From JAAYDS01 sp012729155 (GTDB lineage Bacteria > Chloroflexota > Anaerolineae > UBA1429), in contig DAIPBO010000007.1 of assembly GCA_036774405.1 (NCBI GenBank), positions 62,001-126,000 on the forward strand: a stretch of 64,000 nt of DNA. Reading direction: 5' to 3'. Of the stretch, positions 18,251 through 26,336 are shown one piece after another (position 1 is the first letter of the stretch; every line of letters starts with the position of its first letter). The position numbers and the translations under genes were made by a program. The notes beneath the pieces are model-generated. The model made no database searches. It saw only the letters and a program-made list of their open reading frames with translations, and was not told where the DNA came from.

Positions 18251-19231
18251 ATGGACCATCAACACCTAACGGCGCAGCTCGAAGCCCTGCTGCGCGAGAC
18301 CTATGGCCTCTGGGGCCCCGGCTGGGTCACCTTCAACTGGCGCAACTACACCTACGACCATGTACAGCGTGTCCGCCGGCTGGCCACCGAGCTTGCGCGT
18401 CGGCAGGGTGGCGATGTACAGGTCGTGGAGCTGGCAGCGCTACTGCATGATCTGACCAAACCGTTCGATGGCGAGTACCAGACTGGGGCCGACGGCAAGC
18501 GCATCGTGGATGCGCAGGGCTTTTGGCACAACGAGACGCGACTGCCCGAACGTCATAACGACATCACCCGCCGCTATCTCGCGCTGGGTCTGAGTGGTTC
18601 GCTCCACAACATGTCGGGGGCGGTGCTCGCGCGCGAGCTATTGAGCACCATGGGCGTCGGGTCTATGACCGTCGAACAGGTGGCTCGCGCCATAGAGGAA
18701 CACCTCATTCCGCCCGATGACGCCTCGCTCGAAAGCCACTGCCTCTATGACGCTGACACCATCGATGCCAACATCGGGTTACCTGCCTTTGTACGCAACA
18801 TCTACATCAACCTGCACTTTTACGACAGCCGGCGTGCCGACGACGAGGCGCCCATCGCCGAGACGCTGGCGCGCGATCCAGCGCGCTTTCTTACGCCGTA
18901 CATCCACGAGAACTTGCCCCGGTGGGCACGAGGAAAACGACAGGACTTTGTCGACAAGTTGACGACATCAGCTGCACGCGACCTGGCCAGCGCTCGGCTA
19001 GACCGGCTCGAACATCTCTTTGCCGAGCTGGCCGAGGAGTTGCCCCATGTCACGCCGGGCGCCGATCACTCGCGCATTGACCTGCTGCTACACTATATGC
19101 GGTGCGGTGATGATCCGAGCATCTGGGATGAGACCGAGCGTCTCGCTCACGAATGGCGTACGCCCGATACGCCCCTTCCGACGTGTGATATGATCGAGGC
19201 GCTACGGCAAGAGATGTTAGGCCGCTGTTAG
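18251..19231 (+). CDS. HD-domain metal-dependent phosphohydrolase
   Basis: 326 residues. The HD superfamily signature is present: His37 in YDHVQRV and His66-Asp67 in ALLHDLTKP, with a further HNE motif near 94-96 and EEHLIPP farther on. HD proteins hydrolyse phosphomonoesters or phosphodiesters such as nucleotides or cyclic dinucleotides; the exact substrate is unknown. Start ATG 18251 has GGGAG 9 bases upstream and a promoter just before it. The longer frame from 18005 runs back into the DUF72 pseudogene and is rejected. Its stop overlaps the convergent flavoprotein gene by 4 bp. Confidence 0.8.
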   Translation: MDHQHLTAQLEALLRETYGLWGPGWVTFNWRNYTYDHVQRVRRLATELARRQGGDVQVVELAALLHDLTKPFDGEYQTGADGKRIVDAQGFWHNETRLPERHNDITRRYLALGLSGSLHNMSGAVLARELLSTMGVGSMTVEQVARAIEEHLIPPDDASLESHCLYDADTIDANIGLPAFVRNIYINLHFYDSRRADDEAPIAETLARDPARFLTPYIHENLPRWARGKRQDFVDKLTTSAARDLASARLDRLEHLFAELAEELPHVTPGADHSRIDLLLHYMRCGDDPSIWDETERLAHEWRTPDTPLPTCDMIEALRQEMLGRC

Positions 19232-19827
19232 GCCAGCCCCTGGCGCCGTAGGCCAGCCTCGTACAGCTTGTGTCCCAGTGCGGCGGCATCGTCAAGCACT
19301 GTGGGGTGCTGCCTGATGTCGCCACGAGCGGAGGCCGCGCCATGGACACAGCCCACAAAACGTCCGCCAGACGCGGTCGCAACCACCCTCACGATGTGGT
19401 AGCAGTGATAAAAGCCGTTCGTCGCCGGATCAGGGTCACCATAGGCCATCACCGCTCCGACAGGGCGGCCGGCCAGCACTGCCGCCCACCGAGTCGTCTG
19501 ATAGTCGCCCCAGGCGAACTGCCGATCGAGAACGATCTTGAGCTCGACCGACGGTGCCCACGAGTAGACGGGTGTCGACCATAGGATGGCGTCGGCCGAC
19601 AACATGCAGTCGTACACACGTTGCATGTCGTCATCGATGATGCAGGGCCGCTCATGGTCTTGCTTGCACCAATCACAGCCCGTGCAAGGCGATAGGTCCA
19701 GCTTGTTGAGCGCCAGTGTTTCGACCTCACCACCCGCCTCCTGGAAGGCACGGCAGGCCGCGTCGGCCAGTAGATCTGTGTTGCCGCTGCGCCGCGGGCT
19801 GCCCAACAGGCATACCAGTCTCGTCAT
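19228..19827 (-). CDS. Iron-sulfur flavoprotein / NAD(P)H-dependent FMN reductase family
   Basis: 199 residues with a flavodoxin-like fold. The FMN phosphate-binding loop is GSPRRSGNT at residues 9-17. A compact cysteine motif follows, Cys48, Cys51, Cys54 and Cys62 (CX2CX2CX7C), as in archaeal-type iron-sulfur flavoproteins, which carry a 4Fe-4S cluster beside FMN and shuttle electrons or detoxify oxidants. STPVYSWAPSVELKIVLDR matches the next conserved flavodoxin strand-helix. Start ATG 19827 has AAGGAA about 8 bases upstream; the 13-codon extension to 19866 is rejected because it overlaps the divergent promoter. Confidence 0.82.
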   Translation of the reverse strand: MTRLVCLLGSPRRSGNTDLLADAACRAFQEAGGEVETLALNKLDLSPCTGCDWCKQDHERPCIIDDDMQRVYDCMLSADAILWSTPVYSWAPSVELKIVLDRQFAWGDYQTTRWAAVLAGRPVGAVMAYGDPDPATNGFYHCYHIVRVVATASGGRFVGCVHGAASARGDIRQHPTVLDDAAALGHKLYEAGLRRQGLA

Positions 19828-19859
19828 AGTGGTGTTCCTTTCACTCTGACAGGGTCGAG

Positions 19860-19888
19860 TTGACAACAGGATATCGAAAGGCTATGGT
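19860..19888 (+). promoter_or_regulatory. Promoter of the MetH-activation-domain gene
   Basis: Perfect TTGACA (19860-19865), 17 bp, TATGGT (19883-19888). It overlaps the opposing promoter at 19868-19896. Confidence 0.5.
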
Positions 19889-19896
19889 CGCGGCAA
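19868..19896 (-). promoter_or_regulatory. Promoter of the iron-sulfur flavoprotein gene
   Basis: Minus strand TTGCCG (19896-19891), 17 bp, TATCCT (19873-19868). The two RNA polymerase sites occupy the same DNA, so expression of the two genes may be mutually exclusive. Confidence 0.45.
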
Positions 19897-19916
19897 GCTC
19901 ACCGAAAGGCTTACCA

Positions 19917-20606
19917 ATGCCGCCTGCTACGTTGCTGACCGATATAGCTGTGACCATCGATACGGACGCGTTGTTGCCTCGTCTGCACTTAAAGCCCCAG
20001 TCGCCCGAGGCCAGGGAGTTCCGCGCTCTGGCCATAGAAGCTCAACGCGTTGCCCGGCCCAAGGCCGCGTTCTTGATCGGCTACATCAACGCCAGAGACA
20101 ACGAGAGCGTGGTCATCGCAGGGACGCGCTTTGCCAGTCGCGTGCTAAGTGTGAACTTGAGCGCGGTGCATCGCGTCTTTGCCTATGTCGCCACGTGCGG
20201 CACCGAGCTAAATGAATGGGCCGCCTCGCTCACCGACGTATTACAGCAGTTCTGGGCTGAGGAGCTCAAGGTGACGGCCTTGCGTACCGCTACCACGCAG
20301 GTCTTTGCCGCCATCTCGCACGAGAACCCCGGCCAAATGGCGTCGATGAACCCGGGCTCGCTGGCCGATTGGCCCCTGACCGAGCAGAGACCCTTTTTTC
20401 ATCTGCTGGGTGACCTGCCGCAACAGCTTGGCGTGACACTATCCGACTCATGCATCATGACGCCCAACAAGTCGGTCACGGGTTTTCGCTTTGGCAATGA
20501 CAGTGGCTATGTGAACTGCCGACTATGCCCGCGCGAAGACTGCCCGGGACGCGCAGCCCCGTACGAGCCCGAACTCTACGCCCAGCGCTATGAGAGCGCC
20601 GACTGA
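19917..20606 (+). CDS. Stand-alone vitamin B12-dependent methionine synthase activation-domain protein
   Basis: 229 residues matching the reactivation domain of cobalamin-dependent methionine synthase, which binds S-adenosylmethionine during reductive remethylation of the corrinoid. The recognisable core is MNPGSLADWPLTEQRPFFHL. A cysteine cluster at the end (NCRLCPREDCPG) may bind metal or cluster. No MetH catalytic modules are fused or adjacent. Stand-alone forms occur with corrinoid methyltransferases; the divergent iron-sulfur flavoprotein could be an electron donor. ATG 19917 has GAAAGG 7 bases upstream and lies downstream of the promoter; earlier in-frame starts (19860, 19884) do not. 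Confidence 0.8.
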   Translation: MPPATLLTDIAVTIDTDALLPRLHLKPQSPEAREFRALAIEAQRVARPKAAFLIGYINARDNESVVIAGTRFASRVLSVNLSAVHRVFAYVATCGTELNEWAASLTDVLQQFWAEELKVTALRTATTQVFAAISHENPGQMASMNPGSLADWPLTEQRPFFHLLGDLPQQLGVTLSDSCIMTPNKSVTGFRFGNDSGYVNCRLCPREDCPGRAAPYEPELYAQRYESAD

Positions 20607-20634
20607 GGTCACGCGGCGTTGGCTCAACCAGCGG

Positions 20635-20663
20635 TTGCGCTTGCCCTGAGCTTGTGGCAGAAT
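20635..20663 (+). promoter_or_regulatory. Promoter of the two-gene Gfo/Idh/MocA operon
   Basis: TTGCGC (20635-20640), 17 bp, CAGAAT (20658-20663), about 50 bp before ATG 20713. Confidence 0.5.
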
Positions 20664-20712
20664 GACGCCGCAGCCGCAGACGGCGGTGATGCAGAACTGT
20701 GGAGGTTGCAGC

Positions 20713-21759
20713 ATGTCAGTTGTACGCGCTTGTATCGTCGGGATGGGCATTGGCCGACCCAACGGCAGGGCCATCGAAAAGAACGCCCGTGGCACGGTGG
20801 TGGCCCTGTGTGACGTTCTCGAAGACCGCATGCAGGACTATGCCAAAGAGTTTGACCATGATGTCAAGCTCTACACCGACTATCACGAGATGTGCAAAGA
20901 CCCCGAGATCGATGCGGTGTTCGTGGGCACCCCTAACCAGTACCATGTGCCTATCGCGCTCGAGGCCGTCAAAAACGGCAAGCATGTAATGTCGACAAAG
21001 CCGCTGGCCGATGCCGAGGGCCCTGCCAAAGAGCTCGTCGAGGCCGCCGAGGCCGCTGGCGTCGTCAACATGATGTCGCTGTCGATGCGTTTTTCGAACG
21101 AGATCCGCTACCTAAAGCGCTTGGCCGAACAGGATGCCTTCGGTGAGCTGTACTATGCCCGCGCCCGCAGTGTGCGCCGCAGCGGCATTCCTGACTGGAA
21201 CCTTGGCTTTGTGCAAAAGGGCGGTGGCGCCTTTCGCGATATGGGCGTCCACGTGCTCGATTCGAGCTGGTATCTGCTGGGCATGCCCCGCCCCGTGAGC
21301 GTCCTTGGTGTGGCCGGCGCCAAGTTCGGACCACGCGGCCAAGGTTACTGGAATTACCACGAAGTGTCTGAATCCTATTCGTCGGCCTATGCTGCCGACG
21401 ACTTTGGCGGCGGCTTTATCCTCTTTGAGGATGGCACCGGTCTGCAGATCGAGTCGTTCTGGGCCAGCCACCAGAAGGATGAGGTCAACATCGAGTTGTT
21501 CGGCACCGAAGCCGGCGCCAAGCTCAAACCGCTGCAGCTCTACAAGACCGTCAATGGCGCTCCGCAAGATGTCTCAATCGAGGTCCAGCAGCAGCCGACC
21601 GGCTGGGACAACATCGCCAACCACTGGATCGAGTGCATTCTAGACGGCGTGCCCTGCTCCGCCCCACTGCGTCATGGGTTGGTGGTGCAGCAGATGATGG
21701 AGGGGCTGCTACTAAGCGCACAGCTCGGCAAAGAAGTGCGGCTAGACCCCGCCATGTAG
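20713..21759 (+). CDS. Gfo/Idh/MocA-family oxidoreductase (first of pair)
   Basis: 348 residues. The N-terminal Rossmann fold reads CIVGMGIGRPNGRA, with the family's second-strand Asp in ALCDV for NAD(P). VFVGTPNQYHVPIALEAVKNGKHVMSTKPLA contains the catalytic-lysine motif (usually EKP, here TKP). The C-terminal alpha/beta sugar-binding domain follows, with DMGVHVLDSSWYLLG as the usual GxHxxD-like segment. Members oxidise or epimerise sugars and cyclitols. ATG 20713 is set by GGAGG 7 bases upstream; the frame opens earlier at 20662. It is followed after 49 bp by a second family member. Confidence 0.88.
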   Translation: MSVVRACIVGMGIGRPNGRAIEKNARGTVVALCDVLEDRMQDYAKEFDHDVKLYTDYHEMCKDPEIDAVFVGTPNQYHVPIALEAVKNGKHVMSTKPLADAEGPAKELVEAAEAAGVVNMMSLSMRFSNEIRYLKRLAEQDAFGELYYARARSVRRSGIPDWNLGFVQKGGGAFRDMGVHVLDSSWYLLGMPRPVSVLGVAGAKFGPRGQGYWNYHEVSESYSSAYAADDFGGGFILFEDGTGLQIESFWASHQKDEVNIELFGTEAGAKLKPLQLYKTVNGAPQDVSIEVQQQPTGWDNIANHWIECILDGVPCSAPLRHGLVVQQMMEGLLLSAQLGKEVRLDPAM

Positions 21760-21808
21760 TTGGTGTCTCTGGGGCAGCGTCCCCAAAATCATGCAAGGAG
21801 AGATACGG

Positions 21809-22933
21809 ATGAAAAAGTACCGCGTTGGAGCCATCGGATTCGCGCACATGCACATCAACCATCTGCTCGACGAGTTCGCCAAGCTGCCGAACGTCGAGTG
21901 GGTGGCCTGCGCCGACACCAAGCCAAACTTTCCCGAGGAGACCAAAAAGCGGTCAAGCCGTTGGTGGAACATGAACGTCCACGCACGGCAGACCATCGGC
22001 ATCCCCAAGGGTTACGACTGCTGGCGTGAGATGTTGGACAAGGAAGAGCTCGACATCGTCGTGTTCTGCCCTGAGAACGCCAAGCACGGTGAGGTGGGCG
22101 AGGCGATCGCCAACAAGGGCATCCACATGGTCACCGAAAAGCCCATGGCTGCCACTCTGGCTGAAGCGCTGCGTATCGTGCGAGCCGTCAACAAGAACAA
22201 AGTCGAGTTGATGGTCAACTGGCCCACCACCTGGAGCCCCGCCGTCCGCAAGATGAAAGACCTCATCGACGCCGGCACCATCGGCGATGTGTGGGAAGTC
22301 AAGTGGCGCAACGGTGCGTCGATGGGCCCGCTGTCCTACGGCTCGGGCGAGGACGAGATCTTTGCCGATGAAAAGGGCACGAGCTGGTGGCACAACTCTG
22401 AGTCTGGCGGTGGCGTGCTGCTCGACTATTGCTGCTATGGCGCCTGCCTGTCACGCTGGTTCATCGGCGAGTCCGCGGTGGCCTGTCAGGGCATCAAGGC
22501 CAATCTGTTGAGCCCGTACGGCAATGCCGAAGACAACGCCATCATCACGGTGCGCTATCCCAAGGCACTTACCATTCTCGAGGCCACCTGGACCACCTGG
22601 GCAACCGGCGTGGCCACCGGCCCCATCGTCTACGGCACAAAGGGCTGCCTGGTGGCCACCAGCCGCGATCACACGCCGGTGGTTGAGGTCTACACCAGCC
22701 GCTCGCACGGCGCTGCGGCGCCCGATCAGGTCATCGAGGGCGACCCGTTGCCTGAAAAGCGCGCAACCCTGGCCGAGGAGTTCATCTATCACCTCGAGAC
22801 GGGCGAGCCCCTGCACCCGACGCTGCAGATGCAGCACAACATCGAGGCCATGGCGATCTTGGACGCTGGCATCCGCTCGGCGGCTTCAGGCAAGATCGAG
22901 ATGGTCAACGACATGAAGTGGTGCATCGGCTAA
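21809..22933 (+). CDS. Gfo/Idh/MocA-family oxidoreductase (second of pair)
   Basis: 374 residues. It starts MKKYRVGAIGFAHMHINHL, where the usual GxGxxG of the Rossmann loop is altered to GFAHMH. The catalytic EKP motif is intact in HMVTEKPMAATLAEA. A cluster of residues GGGVLLDYCCYGACLSRWF forms the sugar-side helix of the C-terminal domain. AAGGAGAG lies 6 bases before ATG 21809; an ATG at 21791 is in frame but contains that ribosome site. Because the dinucleotide loop is unusual, cofactor binding or tight retention may differ from the norm. It is the last gene before a clear hairpin. Confidence 0.87.
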   Translation: MKKYRVGAIGFAHMHINHLLDEFAKLPNVEWVACADTKPNFPEETKKRSSRWWNMNVHARQTIGIPKGYDCWREMLDKEELDIVVFCPENAKHGEVGEAIANKGIHMVTEKPMAATLAEALRIVRAVNKNKVELMVNWPTTWSPAVRKMKDLIDAGTIGDVWEVKWRNGASMGPLSYGSGEDEIFADEKGTSWWHNSESGGGVLLDYCCYGACLSRWFIGESAVACQGIKANLLSPYGNAEDNAIITVRYPKALTILEATWTTWATGVATGPIVYGTKGCLVATSRDHTPVVEVYTSRSHGAAAPDQVIEGDPLPEKRATLAEEFIYHLETGEPLHPTLQMQHNIEAMAILDAGIRSAASGKIEMVNDMKWCIG

Positions 22934-22957
22934 GGCCACGCGATCCAGCTCTTGACG

Positions 22958-22985
22958 CACAGGGGAGCCTTCAAGCTCCCCTGTG
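22958..22985 (+). terminator. Terminator hairpin after the Gfo/Idh/MocA pair
   Basis: An 11-bp perfect stem (22958-22968 with 22975-22985) and loop CTTCAA, 24 bp after the stop. No T-run. Confidence 0.6.
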
Positions 22986-23021
22986 CCGTCTGGCACCTCC
23001 GTGTCGATTGCAGGCCCACAG

Positions 23022-23050
23022 TGTGGAGTTGGAGCACATCGCGGTATAAT
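23022..23050 (+). promoter_or_regulatory. Probable promoter of the membrane-fusion protein gene
   Basis: A perfect TATAAT is at 23045-23050; the -35 position (TGTGGA, 23022-23027) is poor. The leader would be about 80 nt. Confidence 0.35.
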
Positions 23051-23134
23051 GGCATAGAGTTCTCCCTCCGCGCTGCAGACAGTCCAGCGGCGTGCTGTGT
23101 GGCGTCGAACCGTCGTCGAAAGAGGTGTGTCGCT

Positions 23135-24613
23135 GTGAAGAACCCTGTGCTGTCTCTCCCTCTATTGGTTGCAGCCGCTGCCGTGCTGGTCGTGGCTGGT
23201 TGCGCTGCGCCGTCCGCAGAGCCCGAGGCCGCCCTGCCCCCCGTCACCCGTGAGGCCAACATCGTATCGGCTGAGGGCGTGATCGTCCCCCACAAGAGCG
23301 CGAACCTGGCCTTTAGGGTGTCAGGGCGTGTACAGCAGGTGCTTGTGGCAGAGGGCGAGCGCGTCACCGTTGACACCGCTCTGATGCTGCTCGACAGCGC
23401 CGATCTGGAGCAGACCGTGCTACAAGCGCGGGCGGCACTCGAGTCGGCGCGCGCACAGCTCGCCAAAGCAGAGGCCGGTGCCCGAGTGGAAGAGGTGGCC
23501 GCTGCCGAGGCTGCACTACAGGTGGCCCAGGCGAGTGTTACAACGGCCGAACTGGCCATCGACATTGCCAGAGGCAACGCCACCTCTGCCGAAGGGGCTC
23601 TGGCCGACGCGAAAGCGGGCGTTGCCGCAGCAGAGCAGGCCATCGCGGCCGCTCAGGGCGGGCTGGCAGCCGCGCGCGCCTCTGAGGCCGCCGCCGCAGC
23701 GCGTCTGGACAAGCTCCGCGCCGGCGCCACCGCAGGCGAGCTGGCCATTGCCGAGCAAGAGGTTGAGCGCGCCAAGAACCAGCTCTGGGCCGCTCAGAAC
23801 CAACGCGACGCTATTGGCGGCTTTGATGACGAGAGCGCCGAATACGCCGGCGCCAAGGGGAGCGTCGGCTCGGCTGAGGCCGCAGTGCGCATCGCCGAAC
23901 TCAACTACCAAGAGCTGCGGCGCGGCGCTCGCGCCGAAGATTTGGCGATGGCCGAGGCAGATCTGGCCCAGGCCTCTGCAGCCGTAACCACCAACACTGC
24001 CCAGGTAGGCCAGGCGCGTGCCGCCCTCGAGAGCGCCCGCGCCCGAGTCACGCAGGCAGAGGCCAGTGTCGTGATTGCGCAGGCACAGCTGGCGCAGCGT
24101 GAGGCCGACGTGCAGAGCGCCAAGGCCGCAGCCAAGCAGGCCGAGGCGCAATATGATCTGGTCAAGACTGGCACTCGCTCCGAGGATATCGCCGTGGCTC
24201 GCGCCGGCGTGGCCCAGGCTGAGGCCTCGCTAGCCGCTGCACAGAACGCCCTCGACGATGCCACGCTTCGTGCTCCGTTCGATGGCACCGTGGGCGAGCT
24301 GCTCGTCGAGCAGGGCGAGTTGGTCCAACCGCAGATCACCATGGTTCGTTTTGGCGACCTGACCACGATGCAGGTCGAGACAACCGATCTTAGCGAGGTA
24401 GACATCAGCGCCATCCAGGTGGGGCAGCCGGCCACAGTCAGCGTCGATGCGCTGGGTGGCCGCGAGCTGGATGGCATCGTCGAGCGAATCGGCACCATTG
24501 CCGGCGACCGTCGGGGTGACACTGTCTATCAGGTCATCATCTCGCTCCAAGATGCTGACGTCAGCACGCTGCGTTGGGGCATGAGCGCATACGTCACCAT
24601 CAAGGTGCGGTAG
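23135..24613 (+). CDS. HlyD/RND-type membrane-fusion lipoprotein
   Basis: 492 residues. The signal sequence ends in lipobox VVAGC (Cys23), so it is a lipid-anchored periplasmic or surface adaptor. The split biotinyl-lipoyl domain (SGRVQQVLVAEGERV and RAPFDGTVGELLVEQGELV) brackets an unusually long Ala/Glu/Gln-rich coiled coil of about 260 residues. The beta-barrel part follows (VGQPATVSVDALGG) and it ends MSAYVTIKVR. Such adaptors link an inner-membrane ABC or RND transporter to export. No transporter subunit is next to it, so the partner must lie elsewhere. Start is GTG 23135 with GAGG 9 bases upstream; the longer frame crosses the promoter. Confidence 0.87.
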   Translation: MKNPVLSLPLLVAAAAVLVVAGCAAPSAEPEAALPPVTREANIVSAEGVIVPHKSANLAFRVSGRVQQVLVAEGERVTVDTALMLLDSADLEQTVLQARAALESARAQLAKAEAGARVEEVAAAEAALQVAQASVTTAELAIDIARGNATSAEGALADAKAGVAAAEQAIAAAQGGLAAARASEAAAAARLDKLRAGATAGELAIAEQEVERAKNQLWAAQNQRDAIGGFDDESAEYAGAKGSVGSAEAAVRIAELNYQELRRGARAEDLAMAEADLAQASAAVTTNTAQVGQARAALESARARVTQAEASVVIAQAQLAQREADVQSAKAAAKQAEAQYDLVKTGTRSEDIAVARAGVAQAEASLAAAQNALDDATLRAPFDGTVGELLVEQGELVQPQITMVRFGDLTTMQVETTDLSEVDISAIQVGQPATVSVDALGGRELDGIVERIGTIAGDRRGDTVYQVIISLQDADVSTLRWGMSAYVTIKVR

Positions 24614-24622
24614 AAGAGGCTC

Positions 24623-25069
24623 ATGGTCGACAGCTGCCCGTTCTGTGCGGCCTCGCTAGATGGCATAGCCTTTTTCGAGGCCTATGGCTGTCTTGCCATC
24701 GTCAACCTGGCGCCCATTGTGCTCGGCCATAGCTTGGTGGTGCCAAAGCGACACGTATCGCGACTCGCTGATCTCAGCGAAGGCGAATGCCGCGACCTGT
24801 TCGCTGCAACCCAGCGTACCGCACTGCTCTTGATGACCATATACAAAGCCGATGGCATCGACATCTCGCTGCAAGACGGCGCTTCGGCGGGTCAAACGGT
24901 TGGTCACCTTCACGTGCACGCGATCCCACGGCGCCCTCGCGACCTGGAACGCCCCGGCGCATGGTATGACCGGCTGATTGACAGCCACCGTCGGCGCCGC
25001 CGGACAGGCGCCGAGATGCTCGCTGAGGCCGCCATGCTGCGCGCACGACGAACTGAGCTCGGTCTGTAG
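24623..25069 (+). CDS. HIT-family nucleotide hydrolase/transferase
   Basis: 148 residues. The histidine triad is GHLHVHAIP (His95, His97, His99). The N terminus has a CX2C pair (CPFC, residues 5-8) as in zinc-binding HIT proteins. NLAPIVLGHSLVVPKRHV is the conserved substrate-pocket region. HIT hydrolases of the Hint/Fhit type remove AMP from small adenylated compounds or dinucleoside polyphosphates. ATG 24623 lies 9 bp after the membrane-fusion gene, with GAAGAGG just upstream, so the two are probably co-transcribed though functionally unlinked. Confidence 0.9.
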   Translation: MVDSCPFCAASLDGIAFFEAYGCLAIVNLAPIVLGHSLVVPKRHVSRLADLSEGECRDLFAATQRTALLLMTIYKADGIDISLQDGASAGQTVGHLHVHAIPRRPRDLERPGAWYDRLIDSHRRRRRTGAEMLAEAAMLRARRTELGL

Positions 25070-25076
25070 AGTAGAC

Positions 25077-25102
25077 AGAGGGCGGCCGATGGGCCGCCCT
25101 CT
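25077..25102. terminator. Bidirectional hairpin between convergent genes
   Basis: An 11-bp perfect stem (25077-25087 with 25092-25102) and loop GATG, in the 58-bp gap between the HIT gene and the minus-strand oxidoreductase. Confidence 0.65.
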
Positions 25103-25127
25103 CAATAACCGCTGTGTTGTCTTTGCC

Positions 25128-26273
25128 CTACAGCTTGACCCAACCGCCCTCACGGCTACTCCGCAAGATCGCCTCGCAAACGGCTACCTCACGGTGTCCA
25201 TCGGCAAATGTGGGGAAGGGGCGCGGAGCCGACATGTCACCGGCGCTTACATAGTCGTAGAACGACTTGAAGGCCTGCTTCATCGTGTCAGGAAAGCCCT
25301 CGTTATGCCCGCCCGGATAAGTGATCGCCTGGCGCGCTGCCTCAGACACCAGCCCCGGGTCGCGTAACAACACCTCGTTAGGCTTGTCACGGCGGCCGAT
25401 CCACAGCTGGTTGGGGCTCTCAGAGTCAAAGGCCAGCGCCAGCTTTGAGCCGGCAATCTCATAGCGCAGGCAGTTCTTGCGCCCGGCGGTCACCTGTGAG
25501 ACCCAAAGGCATCCAACCGCGCCGCCTTCAAAGCGGATCATCACGCAGCCATAGTCCTCTGTATTGATCTCGACGTCCTCGGTGGGCACGACCTGCGTCA
25601 CTTTGCCACTGAACGTCTCGACCTCGCCGGTGGGGCGCTTGCGCACAGGATGAACGATCTTGAGATCGGCACAGACCGCCTCGATGTTGAGGCCCGTGAT
25701 GGCGTGTACCAGGTCGATCCAGTGGGTGCCGATATCGGCGATGGCCCGAGACTGCCCGCCCTCTTTGGACACGACGCGCCAGTTATAGTCCGTATCGTAG
25801 AACAGCCAGTCTTGTACATAGCTGCCACACACCGAAAACACCTTGCCCACATCACCGCGCTGCACCATGTCGCGGGCTTCGATGGAGAGCGGATAGTAGC
25901 GCAGGTTATAGTCGACCATGGCGCCCAGGCCGGTCTTTTCGGCGAGTTCCATCAACTCGGCGGTCTCTCTGGAGTTCATGGCCAGCGGCTTTTCACAGAC
26001 GACGTGGCGATCTGCCAGCAACGCCGACTTGGCCATCGCATAGTGCAAAAAGTTCGGCGTGCACAGGTGCACCACCTGCACGTCGTCATCGGCCAGCACC
26101 TCGTCGAGCGTCTTGTAGGTCTTGGCGAGGCCCCAGAACGAGGCCACCTGCTCGGCCTTGGCCGTATCCACGTCAGCGATGCCCACCACGTTGGCCCCGA
26201 TGCGGCGCAGTGCTTCGATGTGCACCGGGCCGATAAAGCCAGTGCCGATGACAGCGGTGCCCAAGTTATACAT
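25128..26273 (-). CDS. Gfo/Idh/MocA-family oxidoreductase in glycosidase operon
   Basis: 381 residues. Classic Rossmann loop GTGFIGPVH near 10-18, Asp in GIADVDTAKAE, catalytic EKP in HVVCEKPLAMNS, and the C-terminal DIGTHWIDLVHAITG helix with the conserved His/Asp. Family members oxidise or isomerise sugars using bound NAD(P). It is the third gene of the minus-strand run GH127-GH116-oxidoreductase, 63 bp after GH116, so it probably processes a sugar released by those enzymes. GGAGG lies 6 bases before ATG 26273. It is a full-length conventional member, unlike the pair at 20713 and 21809. Confidence 0.9.
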   Translation of the reverse strand: MYNLGTAVIGTGFIGPVHIEALRRIGANVVGIADVDTAKAEQVASFWGLAKTYKTLDEVLADDDVQVVHLCTPNFLHYAMAKSALLADRHVVCEKPLAMNSRETAELMELAEKTGLGAMVDYNLRYYPLSIEARDMVQRGDVGKVFSVCGSYVQDWLFYDTDYNWRVVSKEGGQSRAIADIGTHWIDLVHAITGLNIEAVCADLKIVHPVRKRPTGEVETFSGKVTQVVPTEDVEINTEDYGCVMIRFEGGAVGCLWVSQVTAGRKNCLRYEIAGSKLALAFDSESPNQLWIGRRDKPNEVLLRDPGLVSEAARQAITYPGGHNEGFPDTMKQAFKSFYDYVSAGDMSAPRPFPTFADGHREVAVCEAILRSSREGGWVKL

Positions 26274-26336
26274 TGCGTCCTCCTTTTTTGGCTTTCAGCT
26301 ATACGTCCACGATGGTAAAGAGACGCCTCCAACGTG

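Noticed and set aside
23400..24250. Repetitive GC-rich stretch that could be a tandem DNA repeat
   Set aside because: The repetition is only at the protein level (Ala/Glu coiled coil of the membrane-fusion protein); no exact DNA repeat unit is seen.
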